Shown: in pieces, positions 5,305 through 5,583 of the stretch | Position numbering within the stretch: position 1 is the first letter of the stretch | How the letters are laid out: every line of letters begins with the position of its first letter | Translations under genes and position numbers: made by a program | Notes under the pieces: model-generated | Seen by the model: the letters and a program-made list of their open reading frames with translations, nothing else | Told to the model about the DNA's origin: nothing | Database searches by the model: none | NCBI GenBank assembly: GCA_019347725.1 | Contig: JAHWKV010000090.1 | Location: forward strand, 1 to 5,583 | Length of the DNA: 5,583 nucleotides | Direction of reading: 5' to 3' | Source of the DNA: Actinomycetota bacterium | GTDB taxonomy: Bacteria > Actinomycetota > CADDZG01 > JAHWKV01

Positions 5305-5583
5305 ATGCCCAGCTCGGCTGATTACTCAGCTAAGCGAAGCTTCGCTGAGACCCCGGAGCCGCCTGGAGAGGTGGCGGGGGACGTCAACCCTGCAACTGCG
5401 GTGCCGGGAGATAGGTTCGTCATCCATCAGCACCACGCCCGGCGTCTGCATTTCGACCTGCGTTTGGAGATGCATAACGGTCCCACGGCGGTGTTGGTTT
5501 CGTGGGCGGTGCCGAAGAACCTGCCGATCGAAAAAGGTGTGCGGGCCCTGGCGATACACGTTGAGGACCATCCGTTCGAGTAC
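5305..5583 (+). CDS. LigD-type 3'-phosphoesterase (PE) domain protein, C-terminus off window
   Basis: This is the N-terminal part of a DNA 3'-end-healing phosphoesterase of the LigD family, which trims 3' phosphates and ribonucleotides during end joining. Ninety-three codons are visible with no stop. The PE lead-in pattern (Y7, KR 10-11, F13, TPEPPG 16-21) is followed by RFVIHQHHARRLHFDLRLE (37-55), VLVSWAVPK (63-71) and HVEDHPFEY (85-93). Compared from memory with Pseudomonas LigD (His42, His48, Asp50, Arg52, His84, Tyr88), the active-site set maps to His43, His49, Asp51, Arg53, His89 and Tyr93; all are present. The domain begins near the N-terminus, so the protein is either a stand-alone PE or a LigD of order PE-ligase-polymerase. 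It is not the mycobacterial order, in which polymerase comes first. The ATG at 5305 was chosen; GTG at 5302 is possible. The upstream GCGGGTG is a weak ribosome site, so translation may be coupled to the desaturase. Confidence 0.88.
   Translation, partial: MPSSADYSAKRSFAETPEPPGEVAGDVNPATAVPGDRFVIHQHHARRLHFDLRLEMHNGPTAVLVSWAVPKNLPIEKGVRALAIHVEDHPFEY
5317..5349 (+). repeat. Nested, mutually exclusive inverted repeats at the start of the phosphoesterase frame
   Basis: Three pairings compete here. GCTGA (5317-5321) pairs with TCAGC (5326-5330) across a 4-nt loop. CTCAGC (5325-5330) pairs with GCTGAG (5344-5349). AGCGAAGCTTCGCT (5333-5346) is a perfect 14-bp palindrome. No run of T follows, so it is not a standard intrinsic terminator. 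The stretch is coding (codons 5-15 of the phosphoesterase), but it could influence translation or transcript ends between the two genes. Confidence 0.5.

Noticed and set aside
5333..5360. Intrinsic terminator after the desaturase.
   Set aside because: The palindrome is strong but is followed by GAGACCCCGG, not a T run, and it lies inside the conserved phosphoesterase lead-in.
1..5583. Mobile element, CRISPR array, tRNA or rRNA.
   Set aside because: I saw no transposase, terminal inverted repeats, regularly spaced direct repeats, or tRNA/rRNA core sequences on either strand. Intergenic space is too small to hide most of them.

Overview
The window looks like a chromosomal segment of an actinobacterium. 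The DNA is moderately GC-rich. The proteins resemble actinobacterial families: a DrrA/DrrB-type drug exporter, an acyl-CoA desaturase and a LigD-type 3'-phosphoesterase domain. Two genes also carry the actinobacterial leaderless-start signature, a TANNNT box exactly 6 nt before an ATG with no Shine-Dalgarno sequence. I cannot assign the genus. I see no rRNA, tRNA, CRISPR array, insertion sequence or phage gene, and coding density is high.

Layout. From the left edge to 1662 (minus strand) there is one uninterrupted frame of 554 codons. It fuses a DrrA-type ABC ATPase to a DrrB-type ABC-2 permease, and the permease C-terminus lies outside the window. A 125-bp divergent intergenic region follows, holding a leaderless promoter for the exporter and a TTGACA-type promoter for an MscS-family channel (1788-2702, plus). 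The channel gene meets a minus-strand pair tail to tail with only 10 bp between stop codons. The pair is a CaCA-family cation exchanger (3151-4188) followed 21 bp later by a small CoA-binding Rossmann protein (2713-3129). A second divergent region (4189-4341) carries a leaderless box for the exchanger and a longer, palindrome-containing leader for a membrane acyl-CoA desaturase (4342-5295, plus). Nine bases after the desaturase stop begins a LigD-type 3'-phosphoesterase frame (5305 to the right edge), truncated by the window.

How the genes relate. Four of the six products are membrane proteins dealing with efflux, osmotic release, cation exchange and lipid unsaturation, so a loose envelope-homeostasis theme is possible; this is inference from content only. 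The desaturase and phosphoesterase are probably co-transcribed although their functions seem unrelated. I found no convincing wholly new system. The most unusual points are the one-piece DrrA-DrrB fusion, the asymmetric ion-binding repeats of the exchanger, the matched leaderless starts, and the palindromes around the desaturase promoter and the desaturase/phosphoesterase junction.
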